In this document: positions 1-8,213 of the stretch, piece after piece
Position numbering within the stretch: position 1 is the stretch's first letter
Layout of the letters: every line of letters starts with the position of its first letter
Source: Burkholderia sp. lig30
GTDB taxonomy: Bacteria; Pseudomonadota; Gammaproteobacteria; Burkholderiales; Burkholderiaceae
Assembly: GCF_000687455.2 (NCBI RefSeq)
Contig: NZ_JGVW01000076.1
Span: 60,897-124,896 of the forward strand
Reading direction: 5' to 3'
Length of the DNA stretch: 64,000 nt
Position numbers and translations under genes: made by a program
Notes under the pieces: model-generated
What the model saw: the letters and a program-made list of their open reading frames with translations, nothing else
The model's database searches: none
What the model was told of the DNA's origin: nothing

Positions 1-212
1 GAGAGTCGGGCGCGTCTTTCCTGACGATCTTCAAAAGATGCGAACTTCCAAAGCTGCACGATGCGATTGAGTTCGCCGACCTCCGAATAGAAATATCCAA
101 TGAGTTCGCCAAGGGCCGCTTTCTGGATCTGCAGACCTTCAGCCTCGTAGGTCTTGACGAATTCGTGCAATGCGCCGGGTTTGAGTTGATAAATTCGTTG
201 TTCAATGATCAT
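1..212 (-). CDS. NIPSNAP family protein (partial, C-terminus outside window)
   Basis: The minus strand reads ATG at 212 and stays open to the window edge, giving about 70 residues beginning MIIEQRIYQLKPGALHEFVK. The opening pattern (basic IYxLKPG, then a K-Y-E-x-E-G-L segment and a G-Y-F-x-S-E-V-G/W strand) is typical of the NIPSNAP fold, a ferredoxin-like dimeric alpha/beta barrel often found in catabolic operons and usually of unknown catalytic role. It is the last visible gene of the minus-strand module that includes the VOC dioxygenase and efflux pair, but 280 bases separate it from the MFS gene, so it may have its own promoter. The family call comes from motif recognition only. Confidence 0.6.
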   Translation of the reverse strand, partial: MIIEQRIYQLKPGALHEFVKTYEAEGLQIQKAALGELIGYFYSEVGELNRIVQLWKFASFEDRQERRARL

Positions 213-363
213 GGTGATGTGACTTCGTTAGTGCCTGAGGCTTTTGCGATTTGAACGTCTGAGCGTCCGAAGTGTGCCGCCCTCCGTTGTCACGGTGGAC
301 CGGAAGCGCGGCGATCGGAGCCCATTCTTTTCCGAACCGAGGAAAGACTCCATGCGTGCGCGG

Positions 364-379
364 TGATACCAATGTATCA
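364..379. promoter_or_regulatory. Short perfect palindrome upstream of the NIPSNAP gene
   Basis: TGATAC, four bases, GTATCA: perfect 6-bp arms in the 281-base gap between the MFS transporter and the NIPSNAP gene. Its size and position, about 150 bases before the NIPSNAP start, fit a regulator binding site. No regulator is assigned, and nothing else was recognised in this gap. Confidence 0.3.
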
Positions 380-493
380 ATTTGATTTATGTGCGAGGCG
401 GCGAGCCGGTGCCCGGTGAGAGGGGCGGTGCCGCGTGCGTAAGATGCGGGTTCGATCGGGCAGGACACGGCGTCGTCCCGGATATTCATCTCA

Positions 494-2014
494 TCACCGG
501 AAAACGCGCTGTGCCGACGACACAATGATCGCCAGCACGCCAATCCACGATATCAGCCAGAAATACTCGACATATGCCATCAAGTTGGACTGGCGAGCGG
601 TTTCCTGTGCGTAGTACGCCATGGCGATCTTTGACGATGTGGCGGGTTCATGCGTGAAGGCGAGGAATCGGCTCAAGTGCTGCAAAGCCTGCGTAAAAAC
701 GGGATCCGCGTCCTGAAGCCTCATATTGAGCTGGCTGTAGTGTACGGTGCTGCGCCATTGCGAAAAGACCGTGGCCAGCGCTACGCCCATTGCGCTCGCG
801 ACCTGAGCCGCCATGTTCTTGACCTGCTGCGCGTGAGAAAACAATACCTCGTCGCTTCCGACATCCTGGAACGTCTGCATGGCCGTCGTTGCCAGGACGA
901 GCATGGTGAAGCACCCATTGAGCGCGAGCGCAGGCAAGACATGTGTCCGCATGTCCGCGTTGGGCGTGAGCGAGGAAAGCTGCCAGCCGACGGTGGCAAG
1001 TGCGAGAAACCCAAGAACAAGGAATTTCTTGGGCGCGGGATATTTGGGAACAATCCGGGACATCACGAGCCAGGTGACGAGCGACGCCAGAAGGGCTAGC
1101 GACTGGTAACGGCCTATGGTTTGCCAGGAGAAACCCAGCCCGGTTTGCATGAAGGACGGCAGGATATAGTTGTTCGCGCCGACGAGCAGGTAGCAGAAGC
1201 AAAACAAGAGTACGCCGTAGCTGTAGCGGGGTGCCAGGAGTTCGCGGATCTTCAGCAGCGGGCGTTCATCGCTGAGTTCGATGGAAAAGTAGATATAAAC
1301 CGACAGCGCCGCCAGCAGTGCAAACGCGACAAGCACGAATGTACTCGTGTAAAACTCGTAGTACGACCGTTGCAAGCTGTAGAGTAAAGCGAACGAGCTC
1401 ATGCTGAGCAGCAGTACTCTGCCCGCGGTCGTACGTGTACGTCCTTCTTCGGGAACCCGCGTGGCTGGAAGGAACGTAATCGCGAGCGCCCCGGCCAGAA
1501 TCGAAATTGCGACGAGTGCCCAAAAAATCGATTGCCAGGTATCGTAAGTGACCGCGAGCGATGAAATGAGGGGGGCCGCAGCGGTTCCTGAGGCAAGGCC
1601 AACGGCGAAGACTTTGACGCCGACGAACCGGCCCGGACCAGGCGGAATCATGTTGACCATCACGCGTGAGCTGGTCAGGAACGATGCACCGCCCATTGCC
1701 ATGACGACGCGTCCAAGTGCGAACGATTCCATTTGGCTGCTCGTTCCGCATATCAACGCGCCGGCAACATAGATTGCAATCGACCCGACGATATAGCTGC
1801 GCCACCCGACCCGTTCGACGAGCCAGCGCTGGACCGAGATGGCCACTACTGCGACGCAAGCGTAAAGCGAAGCGATGAAGCTGTATTCCTCCGGACTCGC
1901 CGAGATCTCGTTTCGAATGGGGACTGACGCGAATGCGAGCATTCCCGTTTCGAGAAATTCCAGTGCGCACAACAAGCAGACCGTACAAAGCAGCGCTGCG
2001 TGCTTACGATGCAT
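494..2014 (-). CDS. MFS efflux transporter, DHA2/EmrB-like
   Basis: About 506 residues, almost entirely hydrophobic, with some 12 to 14 predicted membrane helices. This is the usual length of the DHA2 (EmrB/QacA) branch of drug:proton antiporters. The conserved V-G-W-R-S-Y segment after the second helix and the G-R-V-V-M-A-M-G-G motif belong to this family. The start is placed at ATG 2014 because AGGAG lies seven bases upstream; a GTG one codon earlier is less likely. It overlaps the end of the HlyD/EmrA gene by 11 bases, so the two are translationally coupled and probably form an inner-membrane pump plus periplasmic adaptor. Substrate is unknown; the context suggests export of an aromatic substrate or toxic intermediate. 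Confidence 0.85.
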   Translation of the reverse strand: MHRKHAALLCTVCLLCALEFLETGMLAFASVPIRNEISASPEEYSFIASLYACVAVVAISVQRWLVERVGWRSYIVGSIAIYVAGALICGTSSQMESFALGRVVMAMGGASFLTSSRVMVNMIPPGPGRFVGVKVFAVGLASGTAAAPLISSLAVTYDTWQSIFWALVAISILAGALAITFLPATRVPEEGRTRTTAGRVLLLSMSSFALLYSLQRSYYEFYTSTFVLVAFALLAALSVYIYFSIELSDERPLLKIRELLAPRYSYGVLLFCFCYLLVGANNYILPSFMQTGLGFSWQTIGRYQSLALLASLVTWLVMSRIVPKYPAPKKFLVLGFLALATVGWQLSSLTPNADMRTHVLPALALNGCFTMLVLATTAMQTFQDVGSDEVLFSHAQQVKNMAAQVASAMGVALATVFSQWRSTVHYSQLNMRLQDADPVFTQALQHLSRFLAFTHEPATSSKIAMAYYAQETARQSNLMAYVEYFWLISWIGVLAIIVSSAQRVFR

Positions 2015-3218
2015 CACGCATCTCCTGCCGCATTGCAGGCGCGTTCGAGGAACGGGGGCTGCCGCCTTCGTTCTTCCGGATGATCGTGTCCACCACGTCG
2101 TTGGCGTTCTTTAGCTCAGCATCGAATACGCGGGTTTCATAAGCTGAAGGCGTCGACGTGCCGCGTCGAAGGACGGACCCGCTGCGATCGTGAGTGTCGA
2201 CGATGACACGCATCGACAGTCCAATTCGGAGCGGATGGGGGGCGATTTCGCGCGGATCCAGTGTAATTCGCACCGGAACGCGTTGCGTCACCTTGATCCA
2301 GTTGCCGGTTGCGTTTTGAGGGGGCAACAAGGCAAATGCGCTTCCGGTTCCTGCATCCACGCCGACTATTTTCCCGTGATACGTGACATCGCCGCCATAG
2401 GCATCCGCCGTCAGCTCAACGGGCTGGCCGATGCGCAAATCTTCCAGCTGAGATTCCTTGAAATTTGCCGTGACCCACAGCGCATCGAGCGGAACGACGG
2501 ACATGAGCGAGGATCCCGGGCTGATGCGTTCGCCAACCTGAGCGCTTCGCTTCGTGACGGTGCCCGATACGGGGGCGAGAATCTGCGTCCGAACGCGTGC
2601 GATGTATGCGTCGCGCACATTCGCAGCAGCCGACAGAACGTCGGGATTGGTACGTAGTGTCGTGCCGTCGACGACAGCTTGTCGCTGAGCGAGTGCTTGC
2701 CGGGATGCCTCGAGTGCGGCTTGAGCGTTTCTGTAAGCATCCTGAGCATGACTGATTTCCTCGCGCGACACGGCGCCTTCTGGCAAGGCCAGTGTTCGCC
2801 GGCCGAGATCGGCTTTCGCTTTTTCGACATCATTGCGCCGCTGATCGACTTCGGCCTGAAGTTGATCTGCATCGTGATACTGGCCGCGTGCGGCGCGCGT
2901 CGCTTTGGCGAGGGCCGCCGACGCGCGTTCGAACTGGACTTCCTGATCCACGGGATTCAGCCGGACAAGCACTGAACCCGATTCGATATGGTCAGTATCG
3001 TCTGCCAGGATCGCGATGACGGTTCCGCTGATTTGTGACGTGACTTGTACCGCGTTCCCGTCAACATACGCATCCTCCGTTCGTTCCGTATGAATCTGGA
3101 AAACATATCGGATTGCCGCCGCAACGAGCAGAAGGAGAACGATTGCGAGCAGAATATAGTCCCGCATCCGCCCGCTCGTGGGAGGTCTGGATTGCGTTGA
3201 AGAGGAGACGGTACCCAT
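2004..3218 (-). CDS. HlyD/EmrA-type membrane fusion protein
   Basis: 404 residues: a short cytoplasmic tail, one membrane anchor at about residues 19-38, then the biotinyl-lipoyl-like strand starting TEDAYVDGNAVQVTSQISGT, an alpha-hairpin rich in Ala/Arg/Glu (about 100-200), and the C-terminal barrel with the family signature P-V-S-G-T-V followed by V-G-E-R-I-S-P-G. It is the adaptor linking the overlapping MFS pump to an outer-membrane channel. No outer-membrane factor is encoded beside it, so it may share the NodT-type protein encoded at 24045. It resembles the second EmrA in this window (25588) in length and motifs. ATG 3218 is preceded by a GAGGAGACGG ribosome-binding site. Confidence 0.88.
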   Translation of the reverse strand: MGTVSSSTQSRPPTSGRMRDYILLAIVLLLLVAAAIRYVFQIHTERTEDAYVDGNAVQVTSQISGTVIAILADDTDHIESGSVLVRLNPVDQEVQFERASAALAKATRAARGQYHDADQLQAEVDQRRNDVEKAKADLGRRTLALPEGAVSREEISHAQDAYRNAQAALEASRQALAQRQAVVDGTTLRTNPDVLSAAANVRDAYIARVRTQILAPVSGTVTKRSAQVGERISPGSSLMSVVPLDALWVTANFKESQLEDLRIGQPVELTADAYGGDVTYHGKIVGVDAGTGSAFALLPPQNATGNWIKVTQRVPVRITLDPREIAPHPLRIGLSMRVIVDTHDRSGSVLRRGTSTPSAYETRVFDAELKNANDVVDTIIRKNEGGSPRSSNAPAMRQEMRDAS

Positions 3219-3297
3219 GATGATTTAAGCCAATGCTCTTTCGTCAGAACAAGCCCGGTGCAATTGCCTCGCCATGGTGGCGAGGCGTCCGTATGGC

Positions 3298-4254
3298 TCA
3301 AGCGATGGTGTTTTCCAGTTCGCCGAGCCCGTCGATCCATACGCGCATTACGTCACCTCGAGCCAGGAACGTGCCGGTTTCCATTCCAACACCTGCCGGC
3401 GTACCCGTCAGAATGATGTCGCCGGGATAGAGTACAAGGCGCTTGCTGAGGTGAGAAATCTGATCGGCAACGGAATAGAGATGGTTGCGCGTATTCGAGT
3501 CCTGTTTAAGCTCACCATTGACCCATAGCTTGATGTCGAGCGTTTCCGGAGACTCAACGAATGCGGCCGGTGTGAGGAGTGGACCGAGTGGGCAGGACCC
3601 GGTGAAGCACTTGTGGCCAATCCAGTCGAACCGGAATGGAGAGGTCGGATCGACGTTCTGGCGCACAAGATGGTCGCGCGCGGATACGTCGTTCGCGCAA
3701 CTGTAACCGGCGACGTAGTCGAGCGCTTCGTCAACTGAAACATCCGATGCGGTACGTCCGATGACGACAGCAAGTTCGGCTTCCCAATCCAGCTTTGTCG
3801 TGTTCGGCGGGAACGGGATGGGGGAGCGATGCCCGGTCAGCGTCGCCTTGGGCGCTTTAATGAAGTGCCATGGCGGGATGCCTTCGCTGCGCGGATCCAG
3901 CACAAGGTTCATATTGAACGCCCGGCTCATGGCCTCTACATGGTCGCGGTAGTTTGCGCCTGCGCCGTAGATCGCTCCGGCGCGCTGCAGCGGCGGCCGG
4001 AATTGAATACTGGCTGCGTCGCGTGCCAGCATCTCGAATCGAGGCGTGCCACCAGGCAGCGCCGCCGCCAGTTTCGTAAGCGTTTCGTGCGACTTCGCCC
4101 AGTCGTCGACCAATTCGTCGAGCGTCGTGTCGGGACTCAGGTCGCAATCCAGCATGCCTGCAACTGTATGCAAGTCATAATGCTTTCCGTCGACGACGAT
4201 GCCAGGGCGAATTTCGCCGTCATCGCTCAGGTACGAGAAGAGTTTGTATTCCAT
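3298..4254 (-). CDS. Fumarylacetoacetate hydrolase (FAH) family protein
   Basis: 318 residues. The C-terminal two thirds form the FAH catalytic fold: G-A-G-A-N-Y-R-D-H near 100, D-W-E-A-E-L-A-V-V-I-G (metal-binding acidic residues) near 160, and the late G-D-I-I-L-T-G-T-P-A-G-V-G motif. The family cleaves or hydrates C-C bonds in oxo-acids from ring fission, with Mg or Mn. The protein is longer than the 232-residue fumarylpyruvate hydrolases elsewhere in this window and has an extra N-terminal domain, so it probably has a different substrate. Its neighbours are a YciI protein and an extradiol dioxygenase, which suggests it acts on that dioxygenase's ring-cleavage product. The substrate cannot be read from sequence. 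Confidence 0.85.
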   Translation of the reverse strand: MEYKLFSYLSDDGEIRPGIVVDGKHYDLHTVAGMLDCDLSPDTTLDELVDDWAKSHETLTKLAAALPGGTPRFEMLARDAASIQFRPPLQRAGAIYGAGANYRDHVEAMSRAFNMNLVLDPRSEGIPPWHFIKAPKATLTGHRSPIPFPPNTTKLDWEAELAVVIGRTASDVSVDEALDYVAGYSCANDVSARDHLVRQNVDPTSPFRFDWIGHKCFTGSCPLGPLLTPAAFVESPETLDIKLWVNGELKQDSNTRNHLYSVADQISHLSKRLVLYPGDIILTGTPAGVGMETGTFLARGDVMRVWIDGLGELENTIA

Positions 4255-4328
4255 ACATTGTCCTGCAATCGGTACAGAGGCGGCCGGACCCTATAAGGAT
4301 CCGGCCAGTTTTCGTACAGGGCCGAGCG

Positions 4329-4706
4329 TCAGAGCACTCGGGCCGTTTGATCGGAGAAGCGCACATTCATCGTGATGCTTCCTTCCATGAGAATCCACTT
4401 CCTGATTTCGGCCTTGAAGACTCGTTCTCGTATGAACGGGTCTGCCGCAAGGATGTCGGCGGCTTCTTCGGCCGACGCGGCGCGTACAATCGACATCCCG
4501 CCGGCGGTACCCGGTGCTGCGTTATCGGCAGCGAAAGGGCCCGATGCAAAAAGCTCGCCCCTCTGCTCGGCGCGAATGGCCCACTCGAGATGCGCGGGCA
4601 ATAGCTCCGCCATCCTGGCTAAATCGACCGGTAGCCGTAGGGCGACATACAGGGGTTTGTTAAGCATCGCAGCGAGCATTTCGCTTGCGGAATCAGCGTG
4701 TGCCAT
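4329..4706 (-). CDS. YciI family protein
   Basis: About 125 residues with a ferredoxin-like YciI fold. Conserved features are H-L-E-W (the family's active-site His region), G-x-L-F-A-S-G-P-F near the middle, and a late A-D-P-F-I-R-E-R-V-F motif. YciI proteins resemble muconolactone isomerase and often accompany ring-cleavage genes. ATG 4706 shares one base with the stop codon of the upstream VOC gene (TGATG), so the pair is translationally coupled; a TTG one codon further upstream is less likely. A role as isomerase or hydrolase on a ring-fission lactone is an inference from context. Confidence 0.75.
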   Translation of the reverse strand: MAHADSASEMLAAMLNKPLYVALRLPVDLARMAELLPAHLEWAIRAEQRGELFASGPFAADNAAPGTAGGMSIVRAASAEEAADILAADPFIRERVFKAEIRKWILMEGSITMNVRFSDQTARVL

Positions 4707-5632
4707 CAATCTGCCTCTTCAAAGTTCTGAACGAACTCCGGCGGCGGAGGCGTGGTTGCCCACACTGCCGTAATCTGGTGCGGATCGACGTCCATGGGGC
4801 GCCAGGCTTCGTCATTCTCGGGGATCACGTCAATGTCCCAGAAGTACTCGACGAGGCTGTTCCACGGATCACGGATGTAGTGAAAGTAGTTTGACCCGCC
4901 GACATGGCGACCCAGGCCGAATCCGTCCTTGTATCCCGCCCGTAGCAGCGTCTGCGCACCGAGCTCGATTTCGTCGATGTCGCCGACTTCGAAGCTCATG
5001 TGGTGAAGGCCGGTATGGCTGCTCTTCGCGAATGCGATGATGTGGTGATCACCGCCGGCGCTTCCGCGGAGGAAGGCGAGTATGTCGTGCGCGCGGTCGC
5101 TCACCTTCATGCCGAGCACATGTGTGTAGAAGTCAACGGAACGGTTGACGTCCGGCGAGAACTTGATCAAATGCCCGAGTCGGCGTGGTCGAGTCTGTTT
5201 CTGCAAGCTGGCAAGGTCGCAGGCCCGTACGCCGATACGGCCGTACCGGCCCGGCGAATTCACGGCTGCGCTCGGAGCGAGTGTGGATTGAGCCGGTTCG
5301 GCTATCTGAACGTTCAGCCAGTCGCCGTGCGGATCCTGAAACCAGATACCTTCGAGATCCGCCGCAAACGGTGACTTCACGACGGAAACATCAGCCGATT
5401 CCAGCCTGCTCAGCAGCGTTTGCATGCCGTTCTCGTCGGTGCCGAGCGAGAGATAGCTGAGTTTCTTCTTCGCTCCGGCCATCAGCCGAAGCTGATCCTG
5501 CGCGAGCCCTGGGCAACGGAAAACAAGATCGTTTCCGCTGACTCGGCACTCGAGACCAAACAGTTCGTAGAATGCACGGCCTGTTTCCAGGTCTGGCACG
5601 GTCATCCCGATGTGCAAGAGGGAACGTATCAT
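4706..5632 (-). CDS. VOC-superfamily class I extradiol ring-cleavage dioxygenase
   Basis: 308 residues with two tandem VOC (beta-alpha-beta-beta-beta) halves, the layout of class I extradiol dioxygenases. The C-terminal half keeps a metal triad: H154 (L-G-H-L-I-K-F), H210 or H211 (G-L-H-H-M-S-F) and E262 (L-V-E-Y-F). A catalytic Fe(II) or Mn(II) site is therefore likely intact and the protein should cleave a catechol-like ring next to a hydroxyl. It sits between a 3-hydroxyisobutyrate-type dehydrogenase and YciI/FAH genes. None of these is needed for the gentisate route upstream, which implies a second aromatic substrate. Specificity is unknown. Confidence 0.8.
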   Translation of the reverse strand: MIRSLLHIGMTVPDLETGRAFYELFGLECRVSGNDLVFRCPGLAQDQLRLMAGAKKKLSYLSLGTDENGMQTLLSRLESADVSVVKSPFAADLEGIWFQDPHGDWLNVQIAEPAQSTLAPSAAVNSPGRYGRIGVRACDLASLQKQTRPRRLGHLIKFSPDVNRSVDFYTHVLGMKVSDRAHDILAFLRGSAGGDHHIIAFAKSSHTGLHHMSFEVGDIDEIELGAQTLLRAGYKDGFGLGRHVGGSNYFHYIRDPWNSLVEYFWDIDVIPENDEAWRPMDVDPHQITAVWATTPPPPEFVQNFEEAD

Positions 5633-5702
5633 GATGGCTTACCGATTTTGATGGATGATGAGGTGTACGCCAGCGGCGCCCGGGCCGGGCGCCGGTGGAT
5701 CG

Positions 5703-6605
5703 TCAGGCCATGGCCGCCGGTTGCGGCGTGCGCGAATCTGCATCGATGAGTTGAATGACGGCCGCAATGTCGAGCGCGCCCATCCCTTCGTCTTGGGCTC
5801 GGCTGAAGTAGGGGCTTGCCGCCGTAAAGAGTGGCGTCGCGCAGTGGAGCGCGTCGGCAAGGTTTTCGCCGAGCTTCAGATACTTGTCCAACGTATTGAA
5901 CGCACCGAGTGCGGGCGAAAAACGCCTGGCTGCCATAAGCGGGCCTCGAATCGCGAGCATGGCGGAGGCGCCGGCACCTTGTTTGAGGACGTCGACGGCT
6001 TGTTCAGGATCGAAGCCGGCATGGGTTGCGAGGTTGATCGCTTCGGCTGCTGCCAACGTGTGGATCGTGACCAGGCAATTGGCGATGAGCTTCATCGTGA
6101 CGGCACAGCCGAATCCGCCAAGATGGAAATGATGCGCGGTAATGGCGTCGAAGATGGGTTGACACTGATCGATCAGGGCTTTGTTGCCTCCCAGATACAG
6201 GGCAGCGCGCCGCTCGGCGACCATGGGTGGGGAGCCGCTTACCTCTGCTTCGACAACTCCCGCACCGAGCGCCTCGATACGGGCCGCCTGTGCCAACTTG
6301 AACTCGCGGGTGTAGGTTCCCAATTCGATAACCGTCTGGCCGGGCTTGATCGCCGAGAGAAGCCCGTTGGGCCCGTCAAGTACATCGAGCTGTGCTTCCT
6401 CTCCAGGCAGGCAAAGGAGGAGAACGTCAGCCGCGCGGGCAACTTCTGCGGGATTGGCAAGTGCTTCGCCGCCACGACTGACAAATTCATCCCGGTCATT
6501 TCGTCGATATCCGACCACCCGGAATCCAGCGGAGATGAGGTTGGCAGCGATCGGCAAACCTAGCTGGCCAATGCCTATCATCCCGACAGTTTGCTGCTGG
6601 GCCAT
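5703..6605 (-). CDS. NAD(P)-dependent 3-hydroxyisobutyrate dehydrogenase-like oxidoreductase
   Basis: 300 residues, the usual length for beta-hydroxyacid dehydrogenases. A Rossmann G-I-G-Q-L-G-L-P motif lies at residues 11-18, a substrate loop with S-G-S-P-P follows near 123-127, and the catalytic lysine is K172 in M-K-L-I-A-N with N176 one turn on. The family oxidises beta-hydroxy acids or reduces semialdehydes and glyoxylate-type acids. Some members act on side chains of aromatic catabolites. It is separated from the maleylpyruvate isomerase gene by 97 bases and is the first gene of the unknown module. Its ATG is preceded by AGGAGACAC. The actual substrate is not deducible. Confidence 0.85.
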   Translation of the reverse strand: MAQQQTVGMIGIGQLGLPIAANLISAGFRVVGYRRNDRDEFVSRGGEALANPAEVARAADVLLLCLPGEEAQLDVLDGPNGLLSAIKPGQTVIELGTYTREFKLAQAARIEALGAGVVEAEVSGSPPMVAERRAALYLGGNKALIDQCQPIFDAITAHHFHLGGFGCAVTMKLIANCLVTIHTLAAAEAINLATHAGFDPEQAVDVLKQGAGASAMLAIRGPLMAARRFSPALGAFNTLDKYLKLGENLADALHCATPLFTAASPYFSRAQDEGMGALDIAAVIQLIDADSRTPQPAAMA

Positions 6606-6702
6606 TACGTGTGTCTCCTATAATATTTATAAATTTTTACCCACCGGGCAGGTGGGCGCCAGTAACGCTTGTTAATAGGTTTTCATAAGTGAGGTTTATT
6701 CT
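6606..6702 (-). promoter_or_regulatory. Spacer with hairpin between nag-like operon and unknown module
   Basis: This 97-base spacer contains a 6-bp stem (CCCACC/GGTGGG, 6640-6656) next to an AT-rich stretch with TATAAATATTATAG just before the ribosome-binding site of the dehydrogenase gene. The hairpin has no following U tract on either strand, so it is not a classical terminator. An internal promoter for the downstream module is possible. Confidence 0.3.
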
Positions 6703-7347
6703 TTACTCGGCATCCGGCTGACGTGACGGATGTGCGAGGCGGAATGCCTCAATCGATTCGCAGTTTTTCTCGATTTCCCGGAGCGTCGGGTATCGATCGA
6801 CGTCGACATCGAACCGCCGCGCATTGAACAGTTGCGGCATGAGGCAACAGTCGGCGAGCGTCGGAGAGTCTCCGAAGCAGAACGCGCCACGTGTCGAAGC
6901 ATGGTCGAGCTGGGACTCAAGTGCTGCGAGGCCAGTCTCGAGCCAATGCGAGATCCAGGTCTTTTTCTGCTCGTCGGAGAGCTGTAGCGTTCCGGTGAGA
7001 AATTTCAGTACGCGGAGATTGTTCAGCGGGTGTATGTCACAGGCGATGTACTGGACGACTTCACGCACTCGCGCCCGCTCCACATCTACGCTCGGCAGTA
7101 GCGCCGGCGTCGGATAGTGCTCCTCGAGGTATTCGAGGGTTGCGATCGACTGCGCTACACGGAAGCCGCTGTCGTCCAGGACCGGGACAAGCTGTTGTGG
7201 GTTCAACGCGGAAAAATCGGCTGCAAACTGCTCGCCGCCGTTCCGATTCAAATGAATCGGAACATATTCGTAAGGCAGCCCCTTCAAGTTGCAGGCGATG
7301 CGCACGCGGTACGATGCGGAGCTGCGGAAGTAATTGAATAGTTGCAT
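6703..7347 (-). CDS. nagL: Maleylpyruvate isomerase (zeta-class GST)
   Basis: 214 residues from ATG 7347; the reading frame extends further upstream but that part is not GST-like. The zeta-class signature S-S-A-S-Y-R-V-R-I-A is at residues 9-18, and the C-terminal helical domain has C-D-I-H-P-L-N-N-L-R-V, typical of maleylpyruvate and maleylacetoacetate isomerases. The enzyme isomerises maleylpyruvate, the gentisate ring-fission product, to fumarylpyruvate using glutathione in the cytoplasm. It is the only isomerase of this kind in the window, so both gentisate dioxygenases would depend on it. Maleylacetoacetate isomerase is a possible alternative; the gentisate neighbours favour maleylpyruvate. 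Confidence 0.85.
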   Translation of the reverse strand: MQLFNYFRSSASYRVRIACNLKGLPYEYVPIHLNRNGGEQFAADFSALNPQQLVPVLDDSGFRVAQSIATLEYLEEHYPTPALLPSVDVERARVREVVQYIACDIHPLNNLRVLKFLTGTLQLSDEQKKTWISHWLETGLAALESQLDHASTRGAFCFGDSPTLADCCLMPQLFNARRFDVDVDRYPTLREIEKNCESIEAFRLAHPSRQPDAE

Positions 7348-7403
7348 GGCAAGTGCAAGCAGAGAGGGCGGACCCTCGGATGAGATGTCCGCCCACGTGG
7401 GTT

Positions 7404-7730
7404 TCAGGCGTCGGATTCCTGGAGCTCGACGAAAACATCTCCTCCCTCGAGTTTCACGGGGAATGTGCGAACGTCTGTCGTGAGGGGTTCGCACATGGCT
7501 TTGCCCGTCCGTACATCAAATTTTCCCTGATGCAGCGGGCACTCGATCTCATGCCCATCGAGAAAGCCGTCGCACAGTCTGGCGAGGCCATGCGTGCAGA
7601 TGTTGTCTGTCGCATAGACTTCTTCGCCGACGCGGTAGAACGCGATTTCCCGGCCGCCCACCTGCATTGCTGCGACATCGTCCTGCGGCAACGATGCAAT
7701 AGGGATCACTTTCATCCATTGTCCAGCCAT
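7404..7730 (-). CDS. nagAb: Rieske-type ferredoxin of salicylate 5-hydroxylase
   Basis: 108 residues with a single Rieske [2Fe-2S] domain: C45-T-H47 and C64-P-L-H67. It carries electrons from the NagAa-like reductase to the ring-hydroxylating oxygenase encoded just upstream. The start is ATG 7730, with GAGG about six bases upstream; an in-frame TTG at 7742 would overlap the preceding gene and is less likely. The gene lies nine bases after the oxygenase beta subunit. The length matches naphthalene/biphenyl-type ferredoxins such as NagAb and differs in type from the adrenodoxin-like ferredoxin of the second dioxygenase system (34668). Confidence 0.85.
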   Translation of the reverse strand: MAGQWMKVIPIASLPQDDVAAMQVGGREIAFYRVGEEVYATDNICTHGLARLCDGFLDGHEIECPLHQGKFDVRTGKAMCEPLTTDVRTFPVKLEGGDVFVELQESDA

Positions 7731-7738
7731 GTCAGACC

Positions 7739-8212
7739 TCAAATTGGATAGATGATGGAATTGGGGATCATTTCGCTATCGAACACGCACAGTCGGGACT
7801 CGAACTTGAGCCCGTCGGGGGTCTGGCGGATGACGTCGATGTAGCGGCCGACGTTGTACGGCGTGGTCATGCCGTCCGGTTTCGTGCGAAAGACTGCGTA
7901 GTTGGCCTCGGCCTCGATACGGTCGCCTTCGATTTTCAAGATGCGAGGAATGCCTACTACGTGACGCTGGTAGTAGGGATCGTGGAAAATCGTCTCGGTC
8001 GCGCCGTACACGCGGTCCTTGAGCATGCCGCGGCTTTCGAACGCGAGCGTAGCGAGCGGCAATCCGCGTTCGTGGTTTTCACGCGGCTGGAGCTTGTACG
8101 TGCAATTCTCTGTGAAGAATTCGGGCCACTTTTCCCATTCGCCGTGATCCAGCACGGCGGCATAGTCAGCGTACAAGCCAAGAAGGTCGGAATAGGTTGC
8201 AAAGTCGAGCAT
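7739..8212 (-). CDS. nagH: Salicylate 5-hydroxylase small (beta) subunit
   Basis: 157 residues of the SnoaL-like/ring-hydroxylating beta family (cone-shaped alpha+beta fold). It opens with Y-A-D-Y-A-A-V-L-D and ends with a conserved strand ending N-S-I-I-Y-P-I. Beta subunits pack with alpha subunits in an alpha3-beta3 oligomer and are mainly structural. The stop codon lies one base before the ATG-adjacent region of the ferredoxin gene, and only one base separates it from the alpha gene, so alpha and beta are tightly coupled. Closest recognisable relatives are NagH (salicylate 5-hydroxylase) and AndAd (anthranilate dioxygenase). The gentisate genes around it favour NagH. Confidence 0.82.
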   Translation of the reverse strand: MLDFATYSDLLGLYADYAAVLDHGEWEKWPEFFTENCTYKLQPRENHERGLPLATLAFESRGMLKDRVYGATETIFHDPYYQRHVVGIPRILKIEGDRIEAEANYAVFRTKPDGMTTPYNVGRYIDVIRQTPDGLKFESRLCVFDSEMIPNSIIYPI

Positions 8213-8213
8213 C

